Source: Pseudomonas gingeri (GTDB lineage: Bacteria; Pseudomonadota; Gammaproteobacteria; Pseudomonadales; Pseudomonadaceae). From it: a stretch of DNA of 64,000 bases. Below are positions 34,473-44,646 of this stretch, in pieces; within the stretch, counting starts at the first letter, position 1; each line of letters begins with the position of its first letter. The stretch lies in the NCBI RefSeq assembly GCF_013386165.1, contig NZ_JACAOS010000021.1, positions 276,831-340,830 of the forward strand, read 5' to 3'. Made by a program: the position numbers and the translations under genes. The notes below the pieces were generated by a model. It was not told where the DNA came from. It saw nothing but the letters and a program-made list of their open reading frames with translations, and did no database searches.

Positions 34473-34630
34473 TCGTAAAAGTCATCGATAGCGGCAGGAT
34501 TATCCGTTTGTCCCACGCCAGAGCCTGCAGGATCATTGGCATGGTCGACGACCTGAGGCTGAGCCATTAATGCTCAAACGACAAGTGTTTTGATTTTTCC
34601 GTGATTAGACCGATAAGAGAACAGCCTGCG

Positions 34631-37600
34631 ATGATCGCTCAGTTACCCACCGTTGCACTCGCGGCACACTACCCGCAATTCCTGCAAGCCCTGCGTGCCA
34701 GTGGCTTTCGCGGTCAGCTCAGCGCCGACTACGCCACCCGCACCGTGCTGGCGACCGACAATTCGATTTATCAGCGTCTGCCGCAAGCGGCGGTGTTCCC
34801 CCTGGATACGGACGATGTCGCCCGCATCGCGACCTTGATGGCTGAACCGCGATTTCGCCAGATCAAGCTGACCCCGCGGGGCGGTGGAACCGGCACCAAC
34901 GGCCAGTCATTGACCGACGGCATCGTGGTCGACCTGTCGCGGCACATGAACACCATCCTCGAAATTAACGTCGCCGAGCGTTGGGTACGCGTGCAGGCGG
35001 GCGTGGTCAAGGACCAGCTCAATGCTGCGCTCAAGCCCCATGGGCTGTTCTTCGCCCCGGAGTTGTCGACCTCCAACCGCGCCACTATCGGCGGCATGAT
35101 CAGTACTGACGCCAGCGGCCAAGGCAGTTGCACCTATGGCAAGACCCGCGATCATGTCCTGGAACTGCATAGCGTACTGCTCGGCGGTGAGCGTATGCAC
35201 AGCCAGCCTTTGTCCGACGCGGAACTGGAGGTCGCGTGCGCACTGCCCGGCCGTATCGGCGAGGTATACCGGGTGGCCCGGCACATTCAGGAAACCCAGG
35301 CCGATCTGATCAAATCGGTGTTCCCCAAGCTCAACCGTTGCCTGACCGGTTATGACTTGGCGCACCTGCGCGACGAGCACGGGCGTTTCAACCTCAATAG
35401 CGTGCTGTGTGGTGCGGAAGGTTCGTTGGGCTACCTCGTCGAAGCCAAGCTCAACGTGTTGCCGATCCCCAAGTATTCGGTGCTGGTGAACGTGCGCTAT
35501 GCCAGCTTTATGGATGCTCTGCGCGATGCCAATGCCTTATTGGCACACAAGCCGTTGTCCATCGAAACCGTGGACTCCAAGGTGTTGCTGCTGGCGATGA
35601 AAGACATCGTCTGGCACAGCGTCGCCGAGTATTTCCCCAGCGACGCCGGGCGTGCGACGCTGGGCATCAACCTGGTGGAGTTCAGCGGCGACGACAGGGC
35701 GCAAGTGAACGCCCGCGTGGCCTCGTTCGTGGAGCATCTGCTGGCCGACCTGTCCATCGAGCGCTTGGGGCATACGCTGGCCGAAGGTGCCGAAGCCGTG
35801 AGTCGTGTTTACACCATGCGCAAACGCTCGGTCGGGCTATTGGGCAACGTTGACGGCGAGATTCGTCCGCAGCCTTTCGTTGAAGACACCGCTGTGCCGC
35901 CGGAGAGACTGGCCGACTACATTGCTGAGTTCCGCGCGTTGCTCGACAGCTATGGCTTGGCTTACGGCATGTTTGGTCACGTCGATGCGGGTGTGTTGCA
36001 TGTGCGTCCGGCGCTGGACATGAAAGACCCGGCCCAGGCCGCGCTGGTAAAGCCGATTTCCGATGCCGTGGCCGAGTTGACCCGACGCTACGGCGGGTTG
36101 CTCTGGGGCGAGCACGGCAAAGGTTTGCGTTCGGAATACGTCCCCGCGTTTTTTGGCGAACTGTACCCGGCGCTGCAATCCCTCAAGGGGACGTTCGACC
36201 CGCATAACCAGCTCAACCCCGGGAAGATCTGCACGCCGCCGGACGCGGCCCAAGGCTTGCTCAAGGTCAACGAAGTGACGCTGCGCGGTGATCTGGATCG
36301 GCAAATCGACGAGCGCGTTTGGCAAAATTTCGGAACCGCCATGCACTGCAACGGCAACGGTGCTTGCTACAACTACGACCCCAACGACGCGATGTGCCCT
36401 TCATGGAAAGCCACCCGTGAACGACAGCATTCGCCAAAGGGCAGGGCGTCACTGATCCGTGAGTGGTTGCGGCTGCAGGGCGCGGCCGATATTGATGTAT
36501 TGCAAGTGGCTCGGGGCAAATTGTCGTGGCTGAGCGGGTTGCCGAGGCGGTTGCGAAATAACCTGGCGCGCTTACGCGGCGAGGCGGATTTCTCCCATGA
36601 AGTCTACTATGCGATGGCGGGCTGTCTGGCCTGTAAATCCTGTGCGGGACAATGCCCGGTCAAGGTCAATGTTCCGGAATTCCGATCACGTTTCCTGGAG
36701 CTGTACCACGGACGTTATCAACGCCCCCTGCGTGACTATTTGATCGGCTCGCTGGAGTTCAGCATTCCTTACATGGCCCACGCACCGGGCCTGTACAACC
36801 TGGTGATGGGCTCGAAATGGGTGAGCCGTCTGCTCGAGAGCCAGGTCGGCATGCTCGACAGTCCACTGATCCACCGTCATGACTTGCAGGCCACATTGAA
36901 TCGCTGCAAGGTCACGGTCGCCAGTGTGCCAGCGCTGCGTGGACTGACCGCGGCACAACGTGAGCGTAGCGTGGTGCTGGTGCAGGACGCCTTCACCCGT
37001 TACTTCGAAACGCCGTTGCTGGCGAGCTTTATCCAGTTGGCGCATCAGTTGGGCTACAAGGTGTTTCTGGCGCCCTATAGCCCCAATGGCAAGCCGTTGC
37101 ACGTGCAGGGTTTCCTCGGGGCCTTCGCCAAGGCCGCGATTCGCAACGGCAGTCAGCTCAAGCTGCTCGCTGATTGCGGGGTGCCTCTGGTAGGCCTCGA
37201 CCCTGCGATGACGCTGGTCTACCGCCAGGAATATCAGAAAGTACCGGGGCTCGACGGTTGCCCGAAGGTCTTGCTGCCTCAGGAATGGCTCGTCGATGCG
37301 TTACCCGAAGACCTGCATCCAGCGACCGGGACATTCCGTTTGTTGGCGCACTGCACCGAAAAAACCAACGTCCCGGCCAGTAGTGCTCAATGGGAAACCG
37401 TGTTTGCCCGGCTTGGGCTCAAGCTGGTCACGGAGGCGACGGGCTGTTGTGGCATGTCCGGCACCTACGGCCATGAGGCGCGTAACCAGAACACCTCGCG
37501 GGCCATTTTCGAGCACTCATGGGCTGGCAAGCTGGATAAACAGGGCGAAGCGCTGGCAACGGGTTATTCCTGTCGCAGCCAGGTGAAACGCTTGACCGAC

Positions 37601-37654
37601 AGACAACTGCGTCATCCGCTGGAGGTGGTGTTGGAACATATAGACGCGCCTTGA
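34631..37654 (+). CDS. ydiJ: D-2-hydroxyglutarate dehydrogenase, FAD and Fe-S (YdiJ family)
   Basis: A 1007-residue fusion. The N-terminal half is a VAO-type FAD domain: PRGGGTGTNGQ, ELSTSNRATIGGMISTDASG and GMFGHVDAGVLHVRPALDM. The C-terminal half is a two-domain iron-sulfur part with CLACKSCAGQCPVK and CCGMSGTYGHEARN. It matches E. coli YdiJ along the whole length as I recall that sequence. The ATG at 34631 is used; an in-frame GTG at 34601 has no better ribosome site. It oxidises D-2-hydroxyglutarate, a side product of serine synthesis, and feeds electrons to the respiratory chain. LysR is divergent. Confidence 0.9.
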   Translation: MIAQLPTVALAAHYPQFLQALRASGFRGQLSADYATRTVLATDNSIYQRLPQAAVFPLDTDDVARIATLMAEPRFRQIKLTPRGGGTGTNGQSLTDGIVVDLSRHMNTILEINVAERWVRVQAGVVKDQLNAALKPHGLFFAPELSTSNRATIGGMISTDASGQGSCTYGKTRDHVLELHSVLLGGERMHSQPLSDAELEVACALPGRIGEVYRVARHIQETQADLIKSVFPKLNRCLTGYDLAHLRDEHGRFNLNSVLCGAEGSLGYLVEAKLNVLPIPKYSVLVNVRYASFMDALRDANALLAHKPLSIETVDSKVLLLAMKDIVWHSVAEYFPSDAGRATLGINLVEFSGDDRAQVNARVASFVEHLLADLSIERLGHTLAEGAEAVSRVYTMRKRSVGLLGNVDGEIRPQPFVEDTAVPPERLADYIAEFRALLDSYGLAYGMFGHVDAGVLHVRPALDMKDPAQAALVKPISDAVAELTRRYGGLLWGEHGKGLRSEYVPAFFGELYPALQSLKGTFDPHNQLNPGKICTPPDAAQGLLKVNEVTLRGDLDRQIDERVWQNFGTAMHCNGNGACYNYDPNDAMCPSWKATRERQHSPKGRASLIREWLRLQGAADIDVLQVARGKLSWLSGLPRRLRNNLARLRGEADFSHEVYYAMAGCLACKSCAGQCPVKVNVPEFRSRFLELYHGRYQRPLRDYLIGSLEFSIPYMAHAPGLYNLVMGSKWVSRLLESQVGMLDSPLIHRHDLQATLNRCKVTVASVPALRGLTAAQRERSVVLVQDAFTRYFETPLLASFIQLAHQLGYKVFLAPYSPNGKPLHVQGFLGAFAKAAIRNGSQLKLLADCGVPLVGLDPAMTLVYRQEYQKVPGLDGCPKVLLPQEWLVDALPEDLHPATGTFRLLAHCTEKTNVPASSAQWETVFARLGLKLVTEATGCCGMSGTYGHEARNQNTSRAIFEHSWAGKLDKQGEALATGYSCRSQVKRLTDRQLRHPLEVVLEHIDAP

Positions 37655-37810
37655 AACACCGTGCCAGTCGACCGTTACTCAGCTAACCCTTTGCTTCTCA
37701 AGCTTAATCCCGGACAATCGCGCCCCTCTTATTGGCCGGGACGCTGCCAGTGACACGTTTTTATCCGTCCCGGCCGCGTGGTAATGACCGGCTAACGGAG
37801 ATTCGACCGG

Positions 37811-39088
37811 ATGAATGACCAGGCCAACAGCGTCGACGAACGCTATGAATCGGCACCGGCTGCGCTGAGCAGCTGGAGCCGTCAAGACACTACCTGGATG
37901 CTGGGCCTGTTCGGCACGGCCATCGGCGCGGGTACCTTGTTCCTGCCGATCAACGCGGGGCTGGGCGGCTTCTGGCCGTTGCTGGTCCTGGCGGTGCTGG
38001 CGTTTCCCATGACCTTCTATGCCCACCGTGGCCTGACCCGCTTCGTGCTCTCCGGGCGCGAGGGCGCGGATATCACCGAGGTGGTGGAAGAGCACTTCGG
38101 CCTCAAGGCCGGGGCGCTGATCACCTTGCTGTACTTCTTCGCGATCTTCCCGATCCTGCTGATCTACAGCGTGGCACTGACCAACACGGTGGGCAGTTTC
38201 CTCGAACACCAACTGCACATCACCCCGCCGCCTCGGGCGCTGCTGTCGCTGATGCTGATCCTCGGCCTGCTGGTGGTGGTGCGTTGTGGCGAGCAGGTGA
38301 TCGTCAAGGCCATGAGCCTGATGGTCTATCCGTTTATCGTCGCCTTGCTGTTCCTGGCGGTGTACCTGGTGCCGCACTGGAACGGCGGCATCCTCGCCAC
38401 GGCCGGCAGTCCGCCGGAGCCGTCGGCCTTGCTGCACACCTTGTGGCTGGCGATCCCGGTGATGGTGTTCTCTTTCAACCATTCGCCGATCATCTCGGCC
38501 TTTGCGGTTGACCAGAAGCGCCGTTATGGCGCCCACGCCGAGGAGCGCAGTGCGCAGATCCTGTCACGGGCCCATCTGCTGATGGTGGTGATGGTGCTGT
38601 TCTTCGTCTTCAGTTGCGTGCTGACCCTGTCGCCGGCGCAGTTGGCCGAAGCCAAGGCGCAGAACCTGTCGATCCTGTCGTACCTGGCCAACCATTTCAG
38701 CAATCCGACCATCGCCTTTGCGGCGCCGTTGATTGCTTTCGTGGCCATTTCCAAATCGTTCCTGGGGCACTACATCGGCGCCAGCGAAGGGCTCAAGGGC
38801 TTGATCGCCAAGAGCGGCCGCAAGCCGGGCGCCAAGGCCCTGGACCGGATGACCGCGGCGTTCATGCTGGTGGTGTGCTGGCTGGTGGCGACGCTGAACC
38901 CGAGCATCCTCGGCATGATCGAGACCCTCGGCGGGCCGATCATTGCGGCGCTGCTGTTCCTGATGCCGATGTACGCGATCCGCCGGGTGCCGGCGATGCG
39001 CAAGTATTCGGGGCAGATGTCCAACGTGTTCGTGACGTTGGTGGGCCTGGTGGCGATTTCGGCGTTGATCTATTCGTTGTCGGCCTGA
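37811..39088 (+). CDS. HAAAP-family serine/threonine transporter (SdaC-like)
   Basis: A 425-residue inner-membrane proton symporter with 11 predicted helices. WMLGLFGTAIGAGTLFLPINAGLGG near residue 30 is the helix 1 motif of the hydroxy/aromatic amino acid permease family, and SFNHSPIISAFAVDQKRRYG in the middle fits the SdaC/TdcC branch. It probably imports serine or threonine. GGAG about ten bases upstream supports the start. A REP pair follows. Confidence 0.88.
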   Translation: MNDQANSVDERYESAPAALSSWSRQDTTWMLGLFGTAIGAGTLFLPINAGLGGFWPLLVLAVLAFPMTFYAHRGLTRFVLSGREGADITEVVEEHFGLKAGALITLLYFFAIFPILLIYSVALTNTVGSFLEHQLHITPPPRALLSLMLILGLLVVVRCGEQVIVKAMSLMVYPFIVALLFLAVYLVPHWNGGILATAGSPPEPSALLHTLWLAIPVMVFSFNHSPIISAFAVDQKRRYGAHAEERSAQILSRAHLLMVVMVLFFVFSCVLTLSPAQLAEAKAQNLSILSYLANHFSNPTIAFAAPLIAFVAISKSFLGHYIGASEGLKGLIAKSGRKPGAKALDRMTAAFMLVVCWLVATLNPSILGMIETLGGPIIAALLFLMPMYAIRRVPAMRKYSGQMSNVFVTLVGLVAISALIYSLSA

Positions 39089-39124
39089 CCTGAGACGCGC
39101 GCTTGTCATGGACGTAGCGCGGTC

Positions 39125-39212
39125 CCTGCAGGAGCCGGCTTGCTGGCGATGGCGTCAGGACAGTCGATGCAAGACTTGCCGGCCTCATCGCTGGCAAGCC
39201 AGCTCCTACAGG
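39125..39212. repeat. REP/REPIN pair
   Basis: CCTGCAGGAGCCGGCTTGCTGG and an inverted partner ending in GCCAGCTCCTACAGG, between the transporter and cupin genes. Confidence 0.85.
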
Positions 39213-39249
39213 TTTTGTGGTGCATCCCAACTGACGGCGTTGGGTTGTT

Positions 39250-39627
39250 TTAGACCCAGACGTCATTGCTGGCCGTCAGATCCCCGCCTTCTTCCCCGGT
39301 GTTGACCACCCCGCGCGGTTCGACCAATAAGATCTTGACCTCCCGCTCGGCATACGGCTTGTGCTCGACGCCCTTGGGCACCACGATCATTTCGCCGGCC
39401 GCCAGGTGCACCTGGCTGTCGCGAAAATCGATGCGCAATTCCCCCTCAAGGATGATGAAGGTTTCGTCGGTGTCGGCATGGGAATGCCAGACGAAGTCGC
39501 CTTCGACCTTCAGCACCTTGAACTGGTAGTCGTTCATTTCAGCAACAATCCTGGGTTGCCAATGCTCAGTGAACAGGGCGAGCTTTTGCGCGAGGTTCAC
39601 CGGCGACGGTGTGTGCGAAGCAGTCAT
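39250..39627 (-). CDS. cupin domain protein
   Basis: A 125-residue single-cupin protein. GDFVWHSHADTDETFIILEGEL carries the H-x-H-x4-E metal motif and VPKGVEHKPYAE the second His. The ATG at 39627 (MTASHTPSP) is used; an in-frame GTG lies 24 bp upstream with no good ribosome site. Function unspecified; it may be an isomerase or dioxygenase-like enzyme. It lies downstream of the RidA and PhzF genes on the same strand and may be co-transcribed with them. Confidence 0.88.
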   Translation of the reverse strand: MTASHTPSPVNLAQKLALFTEHWQPRIVAEMNDYQFKVLKVEGDFVWHSHADTDETFIILEGELRIDFRDSQVHLAAGEMIVVPKGVEHKPYAEREVKILLVEPRGVVNTGEEGGDLTASNDVWV

Positions 39628-39673
39628 GGGCTGGGTCTCATCAGGGATCACGGACGTTCAGCCTAGCACCGTC

Positions 39674-40183
39674 TCAGCCGCGCAATCGAACCACGCCTTC
39701 GACTTCCACCGATGCCCCCCCTGGCAGGGACTGGACGCCGATGGCCGAACGTGCATGCCGGCCACGCTCGCCGAAGACCTGCACCAGCACCTCGGAGGCT
39801 GCGTTGATCACCTCCGACTGGGCGCCGAAGTCCGAGGGCGCCCGCACATAGCCGGTGATGCGAACGATCTGCTCGACGCGCTCCAGGTCGCCATCGCAGG
39901 CTGCCGCGACAATCGACAGGAAGTTCGCCGTGCACAGCCGCGCCGCTTCCCGCGCCTGCTCCAGGGAAATATCCTGGCCGACGATCCCGGTATGACGGAT
40001 CTCATGGTCGAAACGCGGGACCTGGCCCGACACCCACAACAGATTGCCGTCACGCACGCTCAACTTGAAGTGCTTTGGTACCACGAAGCTTTGCGGTGCT
40101 TCGTGGTAAATCGCCCGCAGCAGTGCCTGGAACGGTTGCCGGACCTCGGAGAAGGGCAGCCATTGACGGTTTTCAGTGGTCAT
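39674..40183 (-). CDS. RidA-family protein
   Basis: A 169-residue YjgF/YER057c/UK114 family protein. NLLWVSGQVPRFD and QAREAARLCTANFLSIVAAAC form the trimer core. The end ARSAIGVQSLPGGASVEVEGVVRL carries the R-x-A-x-G-V-x-x-L-P motif with the arginine that binds enamine/imine acids. It deaminates reactive intermediates or a related keto compound. It overlaps phzF by 11 bp, which indicates tight coupling. Confidence 0.9.
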   Translation of the reverse strand: MTTENRQWLPFSEVRQPFQALLRAIYHEAPQSFVVPKHFKLSVRDGNLLWVSGQVPRFDHEIRHTGIVGQDISLEQAREAARLCTANFLSIVAAACDGDLERVEQIVRITGYVRAPSDFGAQSEVINAASEVLVQVFGERGRHARSAIGVQSLPGGASVEVEGVVRLRG

Positions 40184-41081
40184 GCTGCTCTCCCGCCGGT
40201 TGCTGCTCGGCGGCAAACGCGCTGTAGCCACCGACATAACAGCCGACCGGCTGCTCACTGCCCGCGCCGAGGTCCAGGCGCACGTAGATATCCGATGGTC
40301 GGCCCATGGCGCGGCCCTGGTGCACCAGGATCGGTTGTTCATCGGCCTCGATCATGCCGTATTCCAGCAAACCGAACGCCAGGGCCGTGGCGGCAATGCC
40401 GGTGGCGGCGTCTTCGGGATAGCCCGAGGCCTTGGGGAATTGCCGGCTGTCGAACTGCCGGGCGATGTCCGGACGCGGGCAGAACAGGTAGAGCCCGGTG
40501 GAATCGATCTCCTCGCACAAGTCCTTGATGCGCGGCGAATCGGGGCGCGCGGCATCCAGCAAGGCCGGGGTCTTGACCGGTATCAGGGTCTTGATCCGAC
40601 TGGTGGCGGCGTTGAGGAAGGGCAGGTCGAGCAGGTCGTCCGGTTGCAGGCCGATGGCCTCGATGATCCGGGCCCGTATCCCGGCGTCGTTGACTCGGCT
40701 GACCACACCTGCCGGCTGGGAAATCTCGATAAACGCGTCGTTACCCGGATCGCCCTGGATATGGGCGGTCACGGTGCCGCTCTGGGTCTCGATGGACAAC
40801 TGCTGGCGATCGAGTTTGCCGAGTTGTTGCAGCAGCCAGACGGTGCCGATGGTGGCATGGCCGCACATGCTCATTTCATGCAGGGGCACGAAGAAGCGGA
40901 AATGATAGTCGTGGCTGGCCTGATCCCGGGGGGTGAAGGCAAAGCCGCTTTCATGGCCGTAGGACCGGGCGATGGCGGTCATCTGCTCGGCGCTCAGGCC
41001 GTCGGCCTCGACGGCGATGGGGGCCGGGTTGCCGCCGCCCTGTTTCGATTTGAAGACTTCTACAACCTGTACATCACTCAT
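40173..41081 (-). CDS. PhzF-family isomerase
   Basis: A 302-residue PhzF-like protein with two similar halves. VVEVFKSKQGGGNPAPIAVEADGL at the N-terminus and MSMCGHATIGTVWLL around residue 70 are the family signatures, including the catalytic Glu of the DapF-like fold. The second-half repeat is SGYPEDAATGIAATALAFGLL. Family members isomerise small acids; no phenazine genes are nearby. It is the first gene of the phzF-ridA pair. Confidence 0.9.
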   Translation of the reverse strand: MSDVQVVEVFKSKQGGGNPAPIAVEADGLSAEQMTAIARSYGHESGFAFTPRDQASHDYHFRFFVPLHEMSMCGHATIGTVWLLQQLGKLDRQQLSIETQSGTVTAHIQGDPGNDAFIEISQPAGVVSRVNDAGIRARIIEAIGLQPDDLLDLPFLNAATSRIKTLIPVKTPALLDAARPDSPRIKDLCEEIDSTGLYLFCPRPDIARQFDSRQFPKASGYPEDAATGIAATALAFGLLEYGMIEADEQPILVHQGRAMGRPSDIYVRLDLGAGSEQPVGCYVGGYSAFAAEQQPAGEQHDH

Positions 41082-41181
41082 ACCTGACCTCGCGACACGG
41101 TGGATGAGGTCGATTCTGGCAAGCGGCAGCGACAGGTTCTAGGTGGATCGGGTCCTGCAAGCGAACGTTTGGGCCATGGCC

Positions 41182-42021
41182 TCAGTGCGGCTTGCGCAGG
41201 TCGCTGGGCACCAGGCCCAGGTAGCGTTTGAACAGGCGTGCCAGGTAGGACGGCGAGTCGATGCCCACGGCCAGGCTGACCTCGAGGATCGACAGCGAAC
41301 TGCTGGAGATCAGCCGTGCAGCGGTTTCGACCCGGGTGCGGTTGGTGAAGTCCACCAGGGTTTCATCGGTGCAGGCCTTGAACAGGCGGGTGAGGTGGCG
41401 CCGCGACAGGTGGAACTGATAGCCGATCAGGTCGACATTCAGTTCGTCCTGCAGGTGTTCGCGGACATAGCGCTGGATATCGCGGACCAGCAGGGCATTG
41501 CGCTGGCTGTCACTGTGTTGCGCCGGTGGTTGCTGGTGGGCGATCAACCGGGCGCACTCTTCGAACAGCAGGTGATTGAGGTGCGGGACCTGGCGCTGGA
41601 AGGCTTCGGCCGAGCATCCGGCCGCGAGCTGGTCGTGCAGGCGCAGGATGCTGTCGAGGGTTTCGCTGCCTTGCCAGATCCCCGAGCGGTCGGCCTGGGC
41701 GGCAAAGGCCTGGTAGCCGTCGAGTCGGCCCTGATGGTTGATGTAGTGCGAGTCGACATAGAGCACCACATGCTTTTCCCGACCCGGTGCGGCCTGGGTC
41801 GAGTGGGCGAAGTCGGCCGGTACCAGGGAAAACGCCTGGCGCGAGACGTGGAGCGCGTTGCTGTTGCTTTCGGTCGACAGGAACAGCCCGCCCTGGCGCG
41901 GCAACAGCAGCATATGGCAGTCGTGGGCGTGCCAGTCCTGGGCATAGCCGGTGCTTTCGCTGATCTCGAAACGGAACACGTCGGGGGACATGCCGCTGAG
42001 CTTGGGCGATAAATGCGCCAT
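41182..42021 (-). CDS. AraC-family regulator with cupin sensor
   Basis: A 279-residue AraC regulator. Residues 20-100 form a cupin sensor (DWHAHDCHMLLLPRQGGLFLS). The C-terminal helix-turn-helix pair contains IGYQFHLSRRHLTRLFKACTDETL and ILEVSLAVGIDSPSYLARLFKRYLG. The ATG at 42021 is preferred because GGAGG stands eight bases upstream; an in-frame ATG at 42045 has only a poor site. It follows the gltP gene by about 50 bp in the same direction. Confidence 0.88.
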   Translation of the reverse strand: MAHLSPKLSGMSPDVFRFEISESTGYAQDWHAHDCHMLLLPRQGGLFLSTESNSNALHVSRQAFSLVPADFAHSTQAAPGREKHVVLYVDSHYINHQGRLDGYQAFAAQADRSGIWQGSETLDSILRLHDQLAAGCSAEAFQRQVPHLNHLLFEECARLIAHQQPPAQHSDSQRNALLVRDIQRYVREHLQDELNVDLIGYQFHLSRRHLTRLFKACTDETLVDFTNRTRVETAARLISSSSLSILEVSLAVGIDSPSYLARLFKRYLGLVPSDLRKPH

Positions 42022-42071
42022 GGGGGCGACCTCCAACGTGGTCATTCAGGTGTCTCGCGCCAGTCTATCCC

Positions 42072-43397
42072 TTAACGCGCCGGGACAAACGCCTGCTCGT
42101 CGTCTGGCTTGGGTTGCGACAGCGATTGCCAGTAACGTTCGCCTGCCGCGTCATCGTACAGGCCTTCCCAACGCGCCACGACCACCACCGCCAGGGCATT
42201 GCCGACGATGTTCAGCGCGGTGCGGGCCATGTCCATGATGCGGTCGACACCGGCAATGAAGGCCAGGCCTTCGAGGGGAATACCGACGCTGCCCAGGGTC
42301 GCCAGCAGCACCACGAACGATACCCCCGGCACACCGGCGATGCCCTTGGACGTCACCATCAGGGTCAGTACCAGGGTGATCTGCTGGCCGATGGACAGGT
42401 CGATTCCATACAACTGGGCAATGAACACCGTCGCGATGCTCTGGTACAAGGTCGAGCCGTCAAGGTTGAAGGAGTAACCGGTGGGCACCACGAACCGGCT
42501 GATGGCCTTTGGCGCGCCGAAGGCTTCCATCTTCTCGATGATGCGCGGCAGCACGGTTTCCGAGCTGGCGGTGGAGAAACCGAGGATCAACTCGGCCTTG
42601 AGGATGCGCATCAGTCGGAACACCGAAAAGCCGCAGATCCGCGCCACCAGGCCGAACACCACCACGCCGAAAAATGCGATGGCGGCGTACACCAGCGTCA
42701 CCAGGCGCGCCAGCGGCCACAGCGAAGCAAAACCGAAGTTGGCCACGGTCACCGAGATCAGTGCGAAGACCCCGAGCGGGGCGTAGCGCATGATCATGTG
42801 GGTGACCTTGAACATGCTTTGCGAGACACCCTCCAGCACACCGACCAGGGGCAGGCGCAGTTCATCCTTGAGGCTCGACAGGCCGAGGCCGAACATCACC
42901 GAGAAGAAGATGATCGGCAGCATGTCGCCGCGCACGAGGGCGGCGAAGATATTCGACGGCACCAGGTTCAGCAGGGTGCTGATGAAGGCGTGGTTGGCCT
43001 GCACTTCGCTGGTGGTTTTCTCGTATTGGGAAATATCGGTGGTCCCCAACAGGCTCATGTCGATGCCATGGCCGGGTTGGAACAGGTTCGCCAGGACCAG
43101 GCCGACGATAATCGCCACGGTGGTGATGATCTCGAAGTACAGCAGGGTCTTGAAACCGATGCGCCCCAGCTTCCGGCTGTCGCCGACCCCGGCGATACCG
43201 ACGATCAGCGAGGAAATGACGATCGGGATGACGATCATCTTGATCAGGCGGATAAACAGGTCGCCGGCCGGTTGCAGCAGCGTGCCGATCCACCAGGCCT
43301 TGTCCGCGCTGTAATGGTTGAGGAGCGCGCCGACGGCGATGCCCAGCAGCAGACCGATGACGATCTGCCAGGCGAGGCTCAGTTTTGCCTTGTTCAT
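42072..43397 (-). CDS. gltP: proton/sodium-glutamate or dicarboxylate symporter
   Basis: A 441-residue symporter of the DAACS family with eight transmembrane helices and two re-entrant loops. FSTASSETVLPRIIEKM is the serine-rich loop and YSFNLDGSTLYQSIATVF the N-x-D binding motif in helix 7. GLT/DctA substrates are glutamate, aspartate or C4-dicarboxylates; the N-terminal part looks closest to GltP. The ATG at 43397 is chosen because upstream in-frame residues are proline/arginine-rich and not hydrophobic. The downstream AraC gene may regulate it. Confidence 0.85.
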   Translation of the reverse strand: MNKAKLSLAWQIVIGLLLGIAVGALLNHYSADKAWWIGTLLQPAGDLFIRLIKMIVIPIVISSLIVGIAGVGDSRKLGRIGFKTLLYFEIITTVAIIVGLVLANLFQPGHGIDMSLLGTTDISQYEKTTSEVQANHAFISTLLNLVPSNIFAALVRGDMLPIIFFSVMFGLGLSSLKDELRLPLVGVLEGVSQSMFKVTHMIMRYAPLGVFALISVTVANFGFASLWPLARLVTLVYAAIAFFGVVVFGLVARICGFSVFRLMRILKAELILGFSTASSETVLPRIIEKMEAFGAPKAISRFVVPTGYSFNLDGSTLYQSIATVFIAQLYGIDLSIGQQITLVLTLMVTSKGIAGVPGVSFVVLLATLGSVGIPLEGLAFIAGVDRIMDMARTALNIVGNALAVVVVARWEGLYDDAAGERYWQSLSQPKPDDEQAFVPAR

Positions 43398-43611
43398 GGT
43401 AGGAGGGTTCCCGTTTTTGTTGGAGGTCGATACAGGGGCCGGGGGGCGGGCAGTGGCTCGCCGGTGGGGCAGCTCGATGTTGAGCCGCAATTCCCCGGGC
43501 ATGAGCGCCAATCGGGCCGGACAAGCTCACGATTGGGCCATGCCTGATCCGGGTCGGGTGTCGGTGGCTCTGTTAAACTCGGTGGAATTTGAAACGGATT
43601 GAGGTGTACCG

Positions 43612-44646
43612 ATGAGCGAACCGATTCGTCTGACCCAGTACAGCCATGGCGCTGGTTGCGGTTGCAAGATCTCGCCCCAGGTGCTGGAAGTTATCCTGGC
43701 CGGCAGTGGCGCGCAGAACCTCGACCCGAAACTCTGGGTTGGCAACGCCTCACGCGACGATGCCGCGGTGTATGCCATCGATGAAGAACGTGGCGTGGTC
43801 TCCACCACCGACTTTTTCATGCCGATCGTCGACGATCCCTACGATTTCGGTCGGATTGCCGCCACCAATGCCATCAGCGACATCTACGCGATGGGTGGCG
43901 ATCCGATCATGGCCATCGCCATTCTCGGCTGGCCGGTGAACGTGCTGGCCCCGGAAGTGGCCCGCGAAGTGATTCGCGGCGGCCGTGCGGTGTGCGACGC
44001 GGCAGGGATCCCCCTGGCCGGCGGTCACTCCATCGATGCTCCCGAGCCGATCTTCGGCCTGGCGGTGACCGGCCTGGTGGACAAGCGCCATATGAAGCGC
44101 AACGACACCGCGACGGCCGACTGCAAGCTGTACCTGACCAAACCCCTGGGTATCGGCGTGCTGACCACCGCGGAAAAGAAAGGCAAGTTGCGCAGCGAAG
44201 ACGTCGGCCTGGCTCGGGACTGGATGTGCACCCTGAACAAACCCGGCAGTCGCTTCGGCAAGCTCGCGGGCGTCACCGCGATGACCGATGTCACCGGCTT
44301 TGGCCTGCTCGGCCACCTGGTGGAAATGGCCGATGGCAGCGGCCTGACCGCGCGCATCGTTTATGAGCAGGTCCCGCGTCTGCCGGCGGTCGAGTATTAC
44401 CTGGACCTGGGCTGTGTGCCCGGCGGCACCCTGCGCAACTACGACAGCTACGCCAGCAAGGTCGGCCCTCTGCGCGAGCTGCACAAACGCGTGCTCTGTG
44501 ACCCGCAGACCAGCGGCGGGTTGCTGGTGGCGGTTACCGCCGAAGGTGAGGCCGAGTTCCTCGCCGTGGCCGCCGAACTGGGCCTGAAACTTGAGCCCAT
44601 CGGCCAACTGGTGGAGCGACAGAGCCACGCGGTAGAGGTGTATTGA
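43612..44646 (+). CDS. selD: selenophosphate synthase
   Basis: A 344-residue enzyme that makes selenophosphate from selenide and ATP. SHGAGCGCKISP near the start has Cys16 and Lys19 at the positions of E. coli Cys17 and Lys20. TTDFFMPIVDDPYDFGRIAATNAISDIYAMGG follows and the glycine-rich loop GGHSID is present. The Cys form, not selenocysteine, is encoded. GAGGTG upstream supports the start. It overlaps selU by one base, and together they supply selenium to tRNA. Confidence 0.96.
   Translation: MSEPIRLTQYSHGAGCGCKISPQVLEVILAGSGAQNLDPKLWVGNASRDDAAVYAIDEERGVVSTTDFFMPIVDDPYDFGRIAATNAISDIYAMGGDPIMAIAILGWPVNVLAPEVAREVIRGGRAVCDAAGIPLAGGHSIDAPEPIFGLAVTGLVDKRHMKRNDTATADCKLYLTKPLGIGVLTTAEKKGKLRSEDVGLARDWMCTLNKPGSRFGKLAGVTAMTDVTGFGLLGHLVEMADGSGLTARIVYEQVPRLPAVEYYLDLGCVPGGTLRNYDSYASKVGPLRELHKRVLCDPQTSGGLLVAVTAEGEAEFLAVAAELGLKLEPIGQLVERQSHAVEVY

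Noticed and set aside
43612..44646. An in-frame selenocysteine codon in selD
   Set aside because: The catalytic position is encoded as Cys, and no internal TGA is present.
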